DNA of 17,259 nucleotides from Promethearchaeota archaeon (GCA_014729315.1 WJKD01000184.1:1-17259); one strand, 5' to 3'. Shown: positions 1 through 7,027, counted from the stretch's first letter. The notes: generated from the sequence alone by a model not told the origin. Program-made: numbers and translations.

Positions 1-2
1 AA

Positions 3-62
3 CTAACATTCGGAGTTGTAGTTTCTAATGAAAAAGACAACCGCAAACGAATATTCTGTTGA
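3..62 (+). CDS. Possible 3' end of an upstream gene (partial)
   Basis: The frame beginning at base 3 is open from the window edge to a TGA at 60-62 and reads like ordinary protein (a valine-rich strand followed by a charged stretch and a terminal Cys). It would end 26 bases before the ATG of the next gene, a normal spacing inside an archaeal operon. The strong ribosome site of the next gene and the lack of a clear TATA box here fit a polycistronic message. A frame this short can be open by chance, and another frame is open to a TAA at 26-28, so this is a weak call. No family can be recognised. Confidence 0.3.
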   Translation, partial: LTFGVVVSNEKDNRKRIFC

Positions 63-72
63 AAAGATTAAC

Positions 73-79
73 GAGGTGG
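73..79 (+). promoter_or_regulatory. Ribosome binding site deciding the GTPase start
   Basis: GAGGTGG matches the archaeal anti-Shine-Dalgarno complement (GGAGGTGA) and ends 9 bases before the ATG at 89. It lies inside the longer reading frame that could begin at a TTG at 59, so it argues for the ATG. Confidence 0.6.
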
Positions 80-88
80 GCGTTTGGG

Positions 89-619
89 ATGAGTAGCTTC
101 AAGCTCAAGGTCTTACTTACAGGAGCGGCTGCCGTTGGCAAGACGTCGTTAGTACAACGCTTCATAAAAAATAGATTTGCTGCAAATTATAAGTTGACTG
201 TAGGTGTCGATATTCTTACGAAAGATGTGGAATTCCGTCAAGGAGAAATTGCAACACTCTCAATCTGGGACATAGGAGGTCAGCAGCGTTTTGAATTCAT
301 TCGATCTACATTTTATAAAGGTGCTGCTGGAGCCTTATTGGTATTCGATCTCACGAGGGAACAAACCTACACTGAAACTAGAAAATGGTTAACTGAGATC
401 CGTCAATTTGCCGGCGAAGATATCCCATTTGTGTTAATCGGTAATAAAGTAGATTTACTGGAAGATGTCGGCGAAGTAATCGATCGAGAAGAAGCTCGCA
501 ATTTTGCTGAGGGCGAGGGAAGTATTTACATAGAAACTTCAGCAAAGACAGGTGTAAATGTAGACGAGGCATTTACCGAACTCACTCGTCGAATTATTGA
601 TTCTAGAACTCAATCGTAA
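89..619 (+). CDS. Rab/Ras-like small GTPase (Asgard type)
   Basis: A single-domain small GTPase of 176 residues, a usual length for the Ras superfamily. All nucleotide-binding motifs are visible: P-loop GAAAVGKTS at 12-20, switch I Thr37 in TVGVD, the G3 motif WDIGGQQ at 60-66 (Asp61, Gly64, Gln65), NKVD at 119-122 and SAK at 151-153. The WDxxGQ, LVFDLT and ETSAKTG patterns resemble Rab and Ras more than Arf. The G3 motif is DIGGQQ instead of the Rab-typical DTAGQE. The C-terminus (DSRTQS) has no Cys, so prenylation of the eukaryotic Rab kind is not possible and the protein is probably soluble or bound through a partner. The start is ATG 89 because a ribosome site precedes it; TTG 59 would add ten residues without family support. 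Family membership is secure; cellular role, regulators and effectors are unknown. Confidence 0.93.
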   Translation: MSSFKLKVLLTGAAAVGKTSLVQRFIKNRFAANYKLTVGVDILTKDVEFRQGEIATLSIWDIGGQQRFEFIRSTFYKGAAGALLVFDLTREQTYTETRKWLTEIRQFAGEDIPFVLIGNKVDLLEDVGEVIDREEARNFAEGEGSIYIETSAKTGVNVDEAFTELTRRIIDSRTQS

Positions 620-677
620 GTATTTCAACAACAATTTTTCTATAATTCTTAATTTCTTACTTTTACTATTCTATTAA

Positions 678-714
678 CTATTCAAATAAGAATAGCTTTA
701 TTTTTGATTTTTAT
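678..714 (+). terminator. Possible terminator after the GTPase gene
   Basis: A short hairpin (CTATTC at 678-683, loop AAATAA, GAATAG at 690-695) is followed by a T-rich run at 697-714. The position, between two convergent genes and 58 bases after the GTPase stop, fits transcription termination; archaeal RNA polymerase mainly needs the T tracts. The stem is only 6 bp and AT-rich, so it could be chance. Confidence 0.35.
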
Positions 715-767
715 AAATTCCCTAAAAAGAATAGATTTATAGTTTCATTAAAAAAGAAGTGGATATA

Positions 768-2204
768 TTATTCATTTCCATCTTTACAAATAACCGCTTC
801 AAAATCTTCACATAAATCATCGTGAATTATTTGAATTGCTTCTTTAAGATCTCCCCTGTTAATTACGAGCGAAAGATTCAACTCTTCAAAACTTTGAGAA
901 ATCGCCCTAACATTTATGTTTTTCTTGTCCAGCGCTTTGAATAGTTTTGCTTTTGTATTATTTTCTAGGATTTTTTTACCTGTGATGTTTATAATGGCGA
1001 CTTTTTCCCATTCGATCTCGTAAAAATCGGAGAAAAATTCTTCAGTATTTAATGCTTTTAGTGCTTTTTCTGAGTCCTTTTCATTAATAATAAATGAAGT
1101 ACTAATTTCAGAAGAGCTCTGGGCAACGAGAGACACGCTTATGCCATTTTTTCCCATAATTTTAAAGATTTTAGCTAGCACACCAGGTACATCAACCATA
1201 CTTCCTGAAGTTACATTGATTATGGTTGCATCCTCGACAGCAGAGATTCCTTTAATTTGTTCTTTATCAGTTAGTTCCGAAATGCTTGTAAAGTCAATTA
1301 ATTCTAGGGGTTTATCAAAATTTCGAATTTCTAAGGGAATTTTCCTTTTTTCTATAGCCTCTAAACACTTTGGATGAAGAACCTTCGCTCCAAAATTAGC
1401 AATTTCTTTAGCTTCGTCGTAATCAATGCGTCTAATTAACGCAGAGTTTTTTACATACTTTGGATTTATGGCAAGTAATCCGTCCACATCCTTCCATAAA
1501 ATAACTTTTATATCTTTATCGTTTCCGACATCATATATTGATCTTGCAAGTATCGTTGCGGTGTAGTCGGAGCCTCCTCTTCCCAGAGTTGTAATATATC
1601 CCATTTTATTTCTTCCTAAGAATCCGGTAATACAAAATATTGCATTTTTCTTAGGATTTCCTAACAACGGCACAATTTTTTCTTTGATGCGACTATCAGT
1701 ATATTGATATAATGGGTATGCTTTTCCAAAATTGTCGTTGGTAACGATTAAGTGATCGGCTGAAAGAAATATAGAATCGTATCCTCTGCTAAGAAGATAT
1801 TGATTTAGTATATAAGTAGATAATATTTCCCCGAAACTTAATATGTAATCAGAATAATAAGGTTCCAAACCAAACTCTTGAACGTCTCCAAGCGCACTCT
1901 CCAATTCGCTCAGTTTTTGATCCACCCAGTCTTTCGCTTTACGATAGAAAATCTTTTCTTCGTCAAAGATTTCTTCTATCACATTTATATGACGTTTTTC
2001 TATAAGAGCAATGTTCTTATCTACTTTTACTTTATCGTCCAAATTCTTGGCGGTTGTCAATAATAGATCAGTTATTCCGTTAAATGCCGATGCGACGTAC
2101 AACTTCTTACTATCTTTATAGATGTTCGTTATATTTGCAATTTTATCAAAAGCAACGCTGTCGGTTAAGCAGCTACCGCCGAATTTCATGATAACTACGG
2201 TCAT
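768..2204 (-). CDS. lysC: Aspartate kinase with two ACT domains
   Basis: Aspartokinase phosphorylates L-aspartate with ATP, the first step toward lysine, threonine, methionine and diaminopimelate. The amino-acid-kinase domain spans about residues 3-295. It shows KFGGS at 7-11, SFGE at 123-126, TTLGRGGSDYTA at 205-216 and WKDVDG at 237-242, all diagnostic of the family. Two ACT regulatory domains follow, about 325-390 and 402-465, suggesting feedback inhibition by an end product, usually lysine or threonine. The 478-residue length fits monofunctional enzymes; there is no homoserine dehydrogenase fused. The ATG start lies 6 bases after a GTGA element on the coding strand. No other gene of the pathway is adjacent, so the window does not show which product it feeds. 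The symbol follows the usual name for a monofunctional enzyme; which isozyme it is cannot be told. Confidence 0.95.
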   Translation of the reverse strand: MTVVIMKFGGSCLTDSVAFDKIANITNIYKDSKKLYVASAFNGITDLLLTTAKNLDDKVKVDKNIALIEKRHINVIEEIFDEEKIFYRKAKDWVDQKLSELESALGDVQEFGLEPYYSDYILSFGEILSTYILNQYLLSRGYDSIFLSADHLIVTNDNFGKAYPLYQYTDSRIKEKIVPLLGNPKKNAIFCITGFLGRNKMGYITTLGRGGSDYTATILARSIYDVGNDKDIKVILWKDVDGLLAINPKYVKNSALIRRIDYDEAKEIANFGAKVLHPKCLEAIEKRKIPLEIRNFDKPLELIDFTSISELTDKEQIKGISAVEDATIINVTSGSMVDVPGVLAKIFKIMGKNGISVSLVAQSSSEISTSFIINEKDSEKALKALNTEEFFSDFYEIEWEKVAIINITGKKILENNTKAKLFKALDKKNINVRAISQSFEELNLSLVINRGDLKEAIQIIHDDLCEDFEAVICKDGNE

Positions 2205-2317
2205 CTCTTCTCACATCCAGTGTATTTTTCTAATTCTTAAATATCTTAGTCATTTCTGATAATTATATTTTATTGATTTAAAATCTGAGTTGGTTCAATA
2301 AGGCTCTTGGACTGGTA

Positions 2318-2324
2318 TTTATAA
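2318..2324 (+). promoter_or_regulatory. Candidate TATA box for the PHP gene
   Basis: TTTATAA lies about 53 bases before the ATG at 2375, in the 170-base divergent region shared with aspartokinase. With archaeal spacing it would place the transcript start near 2347 and give a leader of roughly 28 bases. No Shine-Dalgarno motif precedes the ATG, and other AT-rich stretches nearby could serve equally, so this is tentative. Confidence 0.25.
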
Positions 2325-2374
2325 CGAAGATAAAATTCGAAAAAGATAATTTTTAATTTTCATTCAAAAAACTA

Positions 2375-3247
2375 ATGATTGATTTACATCTTCATTCTAA
2401 TTGTTCTGATGGAGCGGATGAACCTACAGCTCTAATAGATATAGCACTCGATTTGAATATCAAAGCAATAGCTTTAACGGATCACGATACGATCGATGGT
2501 ATAGAAGCTTTTATGAAATACGGCGAATTGAAAGATTTGATCGTCCTCCCGGGTATAGAAATTTCAATAAAGCACGAGCCACGAAGAGAAATAGAAGATG
2601 TTCACATCGTAGGATTGAATATAGATTGGAAATCGCATTTAATTACAAAAACTCTTGAGGAGCAGATGAAAGGGAGATTAGATCAAAAAAAAGCTATTTG
2701 CAAAAGACTTCGAGATGAATTAGGTTACGATATCAGATTTGACGAAGTTCAAGAAGTTGCGGGAAGTAACTCTGTTGGAAGGCCCCATATAGTACAAATT
2801 ATGGAAAAAAATAATCCCGATATAATTAGGGGAAAAACTCGAAATGAGCTTTTTAAGATGATAAGTTTGGGGGGTATTGCTTATGTGGATCGGAGCTTTG
2901 AATTGAACTTGGAAGAGTCAATTGAATTGATTATTTCTTGTGGAGGTATACCCATACTTGCTCATCCGGGCATATATGAAGTAAATAATCGGAAGAAATT
3001 TGTGCAAATGTGTGTAAAAGCTGGAATTGAAGGAATTGAGGTGGAATATCCTTATTCTAAAAATCGACCTTTTTATGACACGGAAAAAGCTGCTTGGGCA
3101 GATAAAGTGCTGCCAAAATATTACGGGGAACTTGCGGATAAATTAGGATTAATAAAATCGGGCGGTTCAGATTACCATGGAAATAAAAAGGATATAAAAA
3201 TAGGAGAAGTTAATGTCCCAGACGATTACTTAAAAAAGTTAATTTAA
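2375..3247 (+). CDS. PHP-domain metal-dependent phosphoesterase (TrpH/RNase AM-like)
   Basis: A 290-residue PHP-domain hydrolase. The metal-binding residues expected of the family are visible in order: HLHSNCSDG at 5-13 (His5, His7, Asp12), DHD at 36-38, Glu62, His77, GRPH at 135-138, AHPG at 197-199 and SDYHG at 265-269. The order and length match the TrpH/YciV group. Characterised members of that group hydrolyse 3',5'-nucleoside bisphosphates or trim RNA 5' ends with divalent metals; the substrate here is inferred only from the family. The ATG start puts the first metal motif at residue 5, as is typical. The gene is divergent from aspartokinase and its stop lies 2 bases from the convergent longin-like GTPase gene, so terminators must be very compact or lie within coding DNA. 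No membrane segments or signal peptide are seen, so it is cytoplasmic. Confidence 0.88.
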   Translation: MIDLHLHSNCSDGADEPTALIDIALDLNIKAIALTDHDTIDGIEAFMKYGELKDLIVLPGIEISIKHEPRREIEDVHIVGLNIDWKSHLITKTLEEQMKGRLDQKKAICKRLRDELGYDIRFDEVQEVAGSNSVGRPHIVQIMEKNNPDIIRGKTRNELFKMISLGGIAYVDRSFELNLEESIELIISCGGIPILAHPGIYEVNNRKKFVQMCVKAGIEGIEVEYPYSKNRPFYDTEKAAWADKVLPKYYGELADKLGLIKSGGSDYHGNKKDIKIGEVNVPDDYLKKLI

Positions 3248-3249
3248 AT

Positions 3250-5523
3250 TTAAGTGTTAACGATCTCTTCCAAATCTTTTATTTGATCGTTAATTTTGTT
3301 AACCATCAAGTCCAATCGGGACTTTTTCTCTTGAAGTTCTTCGCTCGAGATTTCTCCCATAATCTCTTTCATTTCAAGATCTAATAGCATTTTTTGAATA
3401 TTAGCCTTCTTAATTTTTAGATCCATTAGAGAATCTTCTAATTCCTTTTTTTTATCTGGAGTTGAAGTTGGTGCAGTAGCTGAAGGTTCAACTGATTCAG
3501 TTTTTTCTGGTTCGTGGGGAACGGGTTCTTTTAAAGATGTTTTTTCCGAGGGCTTTTCCGTCTTTGGTTCTTCTTCAAAGACTTGTTTATTAATTTCTTG
3601 TTCCGTTTTTTCTGCAAACATTTTAAGAGGATCTACTGGACCAGAGGCTTTTGGCCTTGGAGGTTTAGGTCTGGGTGACTTAGCTTGTGAATTCGCAGAC
3701 GGCAGATTATTTACGGTTTGTGGCGAAGTAGAGGCATTTTCGGCAGGATTGGCCACGTGTCCGTAAGGAGATGTTTTTAGTTTCACCTTTTTATCTTCGG
3801 TGATCTCAACGATATTTTTTGGTCTTTTCCTAATCATAAAATCTTCGGGATTAAGGTCTAATCCTTGTTTTATAGTGGGTTTTATTACAATTTCGTCCTC
3901 ATCTTCTGCGGGCACAAGTTCTTCTAAGCTTTTCTTTTTGCTTTTTCTTTTGATAGCCTTAAGTTTCTCGGGCATCCACGAGTCATCTAATTCCGCATCG
4001 TGTTTTGGAGTTGATGGTACCTCAATGGGGGCTTCTGGTTTCTCTGGTGGTGCTTTAGGAACTGTAACTTTTTTAAGAAACGACGGTTCCTTCTTGATTG
4101 GTGAATATTCTTCTTTCTTTTTGTCTTTTTTTTTGAATTTTTTCTTCCGTTTCTTCTTTTTTTTCTTTTTTTCTTTTTTATCAATTGCTTCTTCTATTTC
4201 TTCGACTTTCTCTTCCTCTTTTACTTCGGGGGCTTCTTCTTTTAGTTTTAGTTCAGAAGGTTTAGGTTCTTCAATTTTCTCAACTTCTTCTTTTACGGTT
4301 TTAGGTTCAATTACGGGTCTCTTAGCCTCCTTAAGCTTATCAGGCTTCTCAAGAGGTTCAGAAGCTTTTGGTGGTGCTTGTTTAGGTGGAAGTGGCTTTA
4401 CTTTAGGCTTTTCTGCAGTTACGGGTATTTTTGGTTCAGGTGGTTTCGGTGTAGGCTTAACCTGTTCTGATTGTTCAGTAGATGGTTTATTAATAGCTTT
4501 TTTTGGAGTTCCGACCTTATTTAGCATTAGATTAATTTTTCGAGCTTTCTCGTAAAATTCTTTTCCTAAGGAGTCGTCACCTAATTCAATGCATAAATCA
4601 GATATTTTTTCGAATAATAAAGCAGCTTCTTCGAATTTAGTATCTTCCAAAGCTTTCATCGCCTCTTCAGTTAAGCTATCTCGCTCAAGTAATGGTTTTA
4701 GCAACGGAGAAACCTCAGCACTCATTTCCAAAACATCAGCGATAATTTGTATCATCTTATCCCTATTATCAGGATTTTTTGCTATCATAGAGTAAGCTTT
4801 TAGTCCAATGATATTTTCAATTTTTTCTGGTTTCATTGCTTGGGGAAGGTCCTGCTTATTAGCGATCACTGCTGAATGTGCATTTGGAGCTTGTTCTTTG
4901 ATTAATTCAAGAAAAAATTTACTTTTTTCAACATTTTCTAAGGAAGAATCTGTAATCAAGAGGACTGCGTCGCTTCCCTTGATAAAATTGGTCCATAGAT
5001 AACTAAATTGCTCTTGTCCTGCAAAATCCCATAAGTTAAAGTGTAATTTTCCAATTTTAATCGTCGCGATGTCTCCTGTAATCGTTGGAACATGCTTCAT
5101 TGGGATTTCTTCAGCTTTTATCAATCTGGTAATTGTTGTTTTTCCAACCCCAGAAAATCCTACTAAGGAAATTTTAGGTTTCAAATTTTTATGAATTGAA
5201 TCGATAGTGGGATGAAAAACTTCAAAAGTTTTGGCGTCAAAGCGATGTTGTAAAATATCTTCAAAAAGATTCAAAAATTCTTTCTTACAGCGCATTAATT
5301 CTTTTCTAATAGAATCTTGGCTATCTGTTAATCCAGTGACAAATAAAAACATTAATTTTAAGTTAGGTTCAATAGCGTAAGAAATCTTAAACTTATAATA
5401 ATCGTGAGCTTGAACTGAATTTGGGCTAACATCTCCTGAAAATGCATCTGCCATCAATTCCTGAACTACTTTCGCAAAGATTTCCTGCTTTAATGCTTTT
5501 CCAAAATGTCTGTAATATAACAA
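3250..5523 (-). CDS. Longin-like/Arf-like GTPase with helical repeats, charged linker and coiled-coil tail
   Basis: A 757-residue multidomain protein. Residues 1-110 form an alpha/beta module resembling a longin domain (opening with MLYYRHFG, then alternating strands and helices). Residues 116-268 are an Arf/Rab-like GTPase: P-loop GFSGVGKT at 122-129, a threonine-rich switch I near 147-149, WDFAGQEQF at 165-173 and NKQD at 222-225; no clear SAK motif. About 280-335 looks like a TPR-type helical hairpin. Residues 340-690 are rich in Pro, Lys and Glu and probably disordered, with a near-pure lysine patch at 449-470. Residues 690-757 form a coiled coil whose IMGEISSEELQEKKSRL segment resembles a SHOCT domain. 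The TTG start follows AAAGGA by 6 bases on the coding strand. It lies 82 bases downstream of a roadblock-like gene on the same strand. Tethering or complex assembly at membranes is inferred; no specific function is known. Confidence 0.82.
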   Translation of the reverse strand: MLYYRHFGKALKQEIFAKVVQELMADAFSGDVSPNSVQAHDYYKFKISYAIEPNLKLMFLFVTGLTDSQDSIRKELMRCKKEFLNLFEDILQHRFDAKTFEVFHPTIDSIHKNLKPKISLVGFSGVGKTTITRLIKAEEIPMKHVPTITGDIATIKIGKLHFNLWDFAGQEQFSYLWTNFIKGSDAVLLITDSSLENVEKSKFFLELIKEQAPNAHSAVIANKQDLPQAMKPEKIENIIGLKAYSMIAKNPDNRDKMIQIIADVLEMSAEVSPLLKPLLERDSLTEEAMKALEDTKFEEAALLFEKISDLCIELGDDSLGKEFYEKARKINLMLNKVGTPKKAINKPSTEQSEQVKPTPKPPEPKIPVTAEKPKVKPLPPKQAPPKASEPLEKPDKLKEAKRPVIEPKTVKEEVEKIEEPKPSELKLKEEAPEVKEEEKVEEIEEAIDKKEKKKKKKKRKKKFKKKDKKKEEYSPIKKEPSFLKKVTVPKAPPEKPEAPIEVPSTPKHDAELDDSWMPEKLKAIKRKSKKKSLEELVPAEDEDEIVIKPTIKQGLDLNPEDFMIRKRPKNIVEITEDKKVKLKTSPYGHVANPAENASTSPQTVNNLPSANSQAKSPRPKPPRPKASGPVDPLKMFAEKTEQEINKQVFEEEPKTEKPSEKTSLKEPVPHEPEKTESVEPSATAPTSTPDKKKELEDSLMDLKIKKANIQKMLLDLEMKEIMGEISSEELQEKKSRLDLMVNKINDQIKDLEEIVNT

Positions 5524-5605
5524 TTCTTTTCCTTTATAAATATAAACTTGCCTTAAAATTGGTATACACCTGTCCTATAATATTATTAAAAAATGATATC
5601 TATTA

Positions 5606-6118
5606 CTATGAGTTAGAAATATATTTGATAAGGTCTTTAATTATTGAGTATTTTTCTTTATTAATTTTCTCTTCTTTAAGTGAAGTTTCTATTTTCGAAA
5701 TATCCTTTGAGAAATCAAATTCTGAAAATACATTTACAGCGCTCATTTGTTCTTTTTGACTTAATTTTTGCGCAAATACTCTTATATTAGGCATAAACTT
5801 CGACAAGTCCACGCTTAAATTCAATTTCGAGATGAGAATTAGTTCTTCACTGAAAGTAAATAAGTAGTTATATTCCTCAGACTCTAATGCGAAAGAATTG
5901 ATTTTCTTTAACTTTAACTCTTCAGCAATAGAATTTCTTTTCGAGATTAAATCAAGTATTTTTTGTGGTATTACTTTCCCTTTAGCAAATGTATCGATAT
6001 TCGAAGCCAAAATAATTCCATATTTATTTGAAATGGCACAATCTGTGCTGAGCTCTGACTTAAGCTGAGAAACAATAACTTCGTAATTTGTTTGAGTAAT
6101 TTTGTTCTCTCCGACCAA
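5606..6118 (-). CDS. Roadblock/LC7-like protein
   Basis: A 170-residue protein whose first 120 residues follow the roadblock/LC7 layout: helix (about 12-23), beta hairpin CAISNKYGIILAS (27-39), long helix (about 50-70), then three strands (INSFALES, YNYLFTFS, LILISKL) and a final helix (about 103-119). Roadblock proteins dimerise and act as platforms or activators for small GTPases, as in MglB and Ragulator. Residues 121-170 are a charged helical extension not normal for the minimal fold. It lies just upstream of the longin-like/Arf-like GTPase gene on the same strand, 82 bases apart, so the two may be co-transcribed and interact; this is an inference. The start must be the TTG at 6118: an in-frame stop lies 18 bases upstream and the first internal Met comes only at residue 109. 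No ribosome site is visible. Identification is by fold pattern, not by a signature motif. Confidence 0.6.
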   Translation of the reverse strand: MVGENKITQTNYEVIVSQLKSELSTDCAISNKYGIILASNIDTFAKGKVIPQKILDLISKRNSIAEELKLKKINSFALESEEYNYLFTFSEELILISKLNLSVDLSKFMPNIRVFAQKLSQKEQMSAVNVFSEFDFSKDISKIETSLKEEKINKEKYSIIKDLIKYISNS

Positions 6119-6139
6119 ATATGTAATTAAGAAACTCTA

Positions 6140-6165
6140 ATTCTTTTATTATCTAATAAAAGAAT
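6140..6165. repeat. Perfect 12-bp inverted repeat, candidate operator
   Basis: ATTCTTTTATTA (6140-6151) and TAATAAAAGAAT (6154-6165) are exact reverse complements separated by two bases. The element sits in the region between the divergent roadblock and UPF0280 genes, 22 bases before the roadblock start. A perfect 24-base dyad is the form expected of a binding site for a dimeric regulator. A 2-base loop is too tight for an ordinary RNA hairpin of full length. The AT-rich composition raises the chance of coincidence, but a mismatch-free 12-bp arm is still notable. Confidence 0.5.
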
Positions 6166-6185
6166 ATTTATTTATATTTTATTTA

Positions 6186-6199
6186 TTTTTATATAAAAA
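6186..6199. promoter_or_regulatory. Candidate symmetric TATA box
   Basis: TTTTTATATAAAAA is a 14-bp palindromic TATA-like element. On the + strand it would place a transcript start near 6218-6220, after the TTG at 6209 and before the TTG at 6239, which bears on the start of the UPF0280 gene. On the - strand it would place a start near 6166, just upstream of the inverted repeat. The surroundings are nearly pure A and T, so other boxes are possible. Confidence 0.3.
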
Positions 6200-6238
6200 T
6201 TAAAATATTTGCTTTTCTACAAACTTCTTTATATTAAA

Positions 6239-7027
6239 TTGAAAAAATATAAACATAGATTTACCGAAAAAGAATCAGATATCACTATTGTTTCAGATTC
6301 TGTTATTGCTATTAAAAAAGCAATAGATACTTTTTATTCAGAGAGAAAATTGTTAGAAGATTATGTCGCAAAACACAAAAACTTTCTCAAATCCTTTAAA
6401 CCCGTAAAGATTGATACAAATTTTAAAATAATTAATTTGATGGAAAGATATTCTCGTCTATGCGAAGTAGGTCCTATGGCGACGGTCGCGGGAGCTTTAG
6501 CTGATTTAATGGTTAAATCTATGAAAGACGAAGAAAAATTGAAGGAAAATGCAGCTAAAGTAGCGTTAGTAGAAAATGGTGGAGAAATTTTTATTGATTC
6601 TGAAGAGGAGCTGACAATCGCTCTATATGCAGGCAATAATAATTTAAATTTGAACCTTGGCTTCCTAATTGAAAAATGGAATAATCCTATAGGTATCGCG
6701 ACAAGTTCAGGTACAGTGGGTCATGCTTTTAGTTTTGGAGACGCTGATGCTGTAACGATTTTTGCTGAAAATGCCACTTTAGCTGATGGAGCAGCAACAA
6801 AAATAGCAAATTTAGTAAAGGGAAACGATATAGAGAAGTCAATTAAAATTGGTCTAGACGCAGCGCAAGATATTGCTGGTGTGAGGGGTGTTTTCATCTC
6901 CAGGAGAAATATGGTAGGTCATATAGGCAAAATTCCAAAAATGATCAAAATCGAAGGAAACAAAAGTAAGATATTAATCGATAAAACCGAAAAAGTTTTA
7001 CCTTCTGAGTTTAAAAATTTTAAATAA
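6239..7027 (+). CDS. UPF0280 family protein (ApbE-like fold)
   Basis: A 262-residue member of the UPF0280 family, common in archaea and of unknown function, placed in the same fold superfamily as ApbE flavin transferases (recalled, not checked). Visible conserved parts are GPMATVAGALAD near residues 78-89, ENGGEIFI at 112-119, SSGTVGHAFSFGDADAV at 156-172 and ATLADGAATKIAN at 179-191. The resemblance to ApbE lies in the glycine-rich GG-E/D and late alanine-rich AD segments. Flavin or nucleotide binding is possible but not shown. The first ATG is far inside the conserved domain, so a TTG is needed. I chose 6239 because the product then opens like other family members and lies 20 bases after the transcript start predicted from the TATA-like element; TTG 6209 would add ten hydrophobic residues. 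The gene overlaps the convergent membrane-protein gene by 8 bases. Confidence 0.85.
   Translation: MKKYKHRFTEKESDITIVSDSVIAIKKAIDTFYSERKLLEDYVAKHKNFLKSFKPVKIDTNFKIINLMERYSRLCEVGPMATVAGALADLMVKSMKDEEKLKENAAKVALVENGGEIFIDSEEELTIALYAGNNNLNLNLGFLIEKWNNPIGIATSSGTVGHAFSFGDADAVTIFAENATLADGAATKIANLVKGNDIEKSIKIGLDAAQDIAGVRGVFISRRNMVGHIGKIPKMIKIEGNKSKILIDKTEKVLPSEFKNFK

Noticed and set aside
59..88. TTG at 59 as the start of the Rab-like GTPase
   Set aside because: It adds ten residues unlike the family, and a good ribosome site at 73-79 lies inside that extension at the right distance from ATG 89.
28..96. Small 22-codon frame from ATG 28 to TAG 96 overlapping the GTPase start
   Set aside because: No ribosome site or family resemblance; such a short frame is easily due to chance.
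3987..4184. Lysine-rich 65-codon frame on the - strand
   Set aside because: It is a shifted frame of the same A-rich tract within the large GTPase gene and has no independent support.
3800..4555. Long + strand frame of 251 codons rich in Ser, Phe and Gly
   Set aside because: It is the mirror of the Lys/Glu/Pro-rich linker of the GTPase gene; low-complexity coding DNA keeps the opposite strand open. The protein has no recognisable domain.
5442..5759. + strand frame of 105 codons bridging the GTPase and roadblock genes
   Set aside because: It runs antisense across two better supported genes and shows no domain or promoter.
6140..6165. Reading the 12-bp dyad as an intrinsic terminator
   Set aside because: It lies upstream of both flanking genes, has only a two-base loop, and no gene ends into it.
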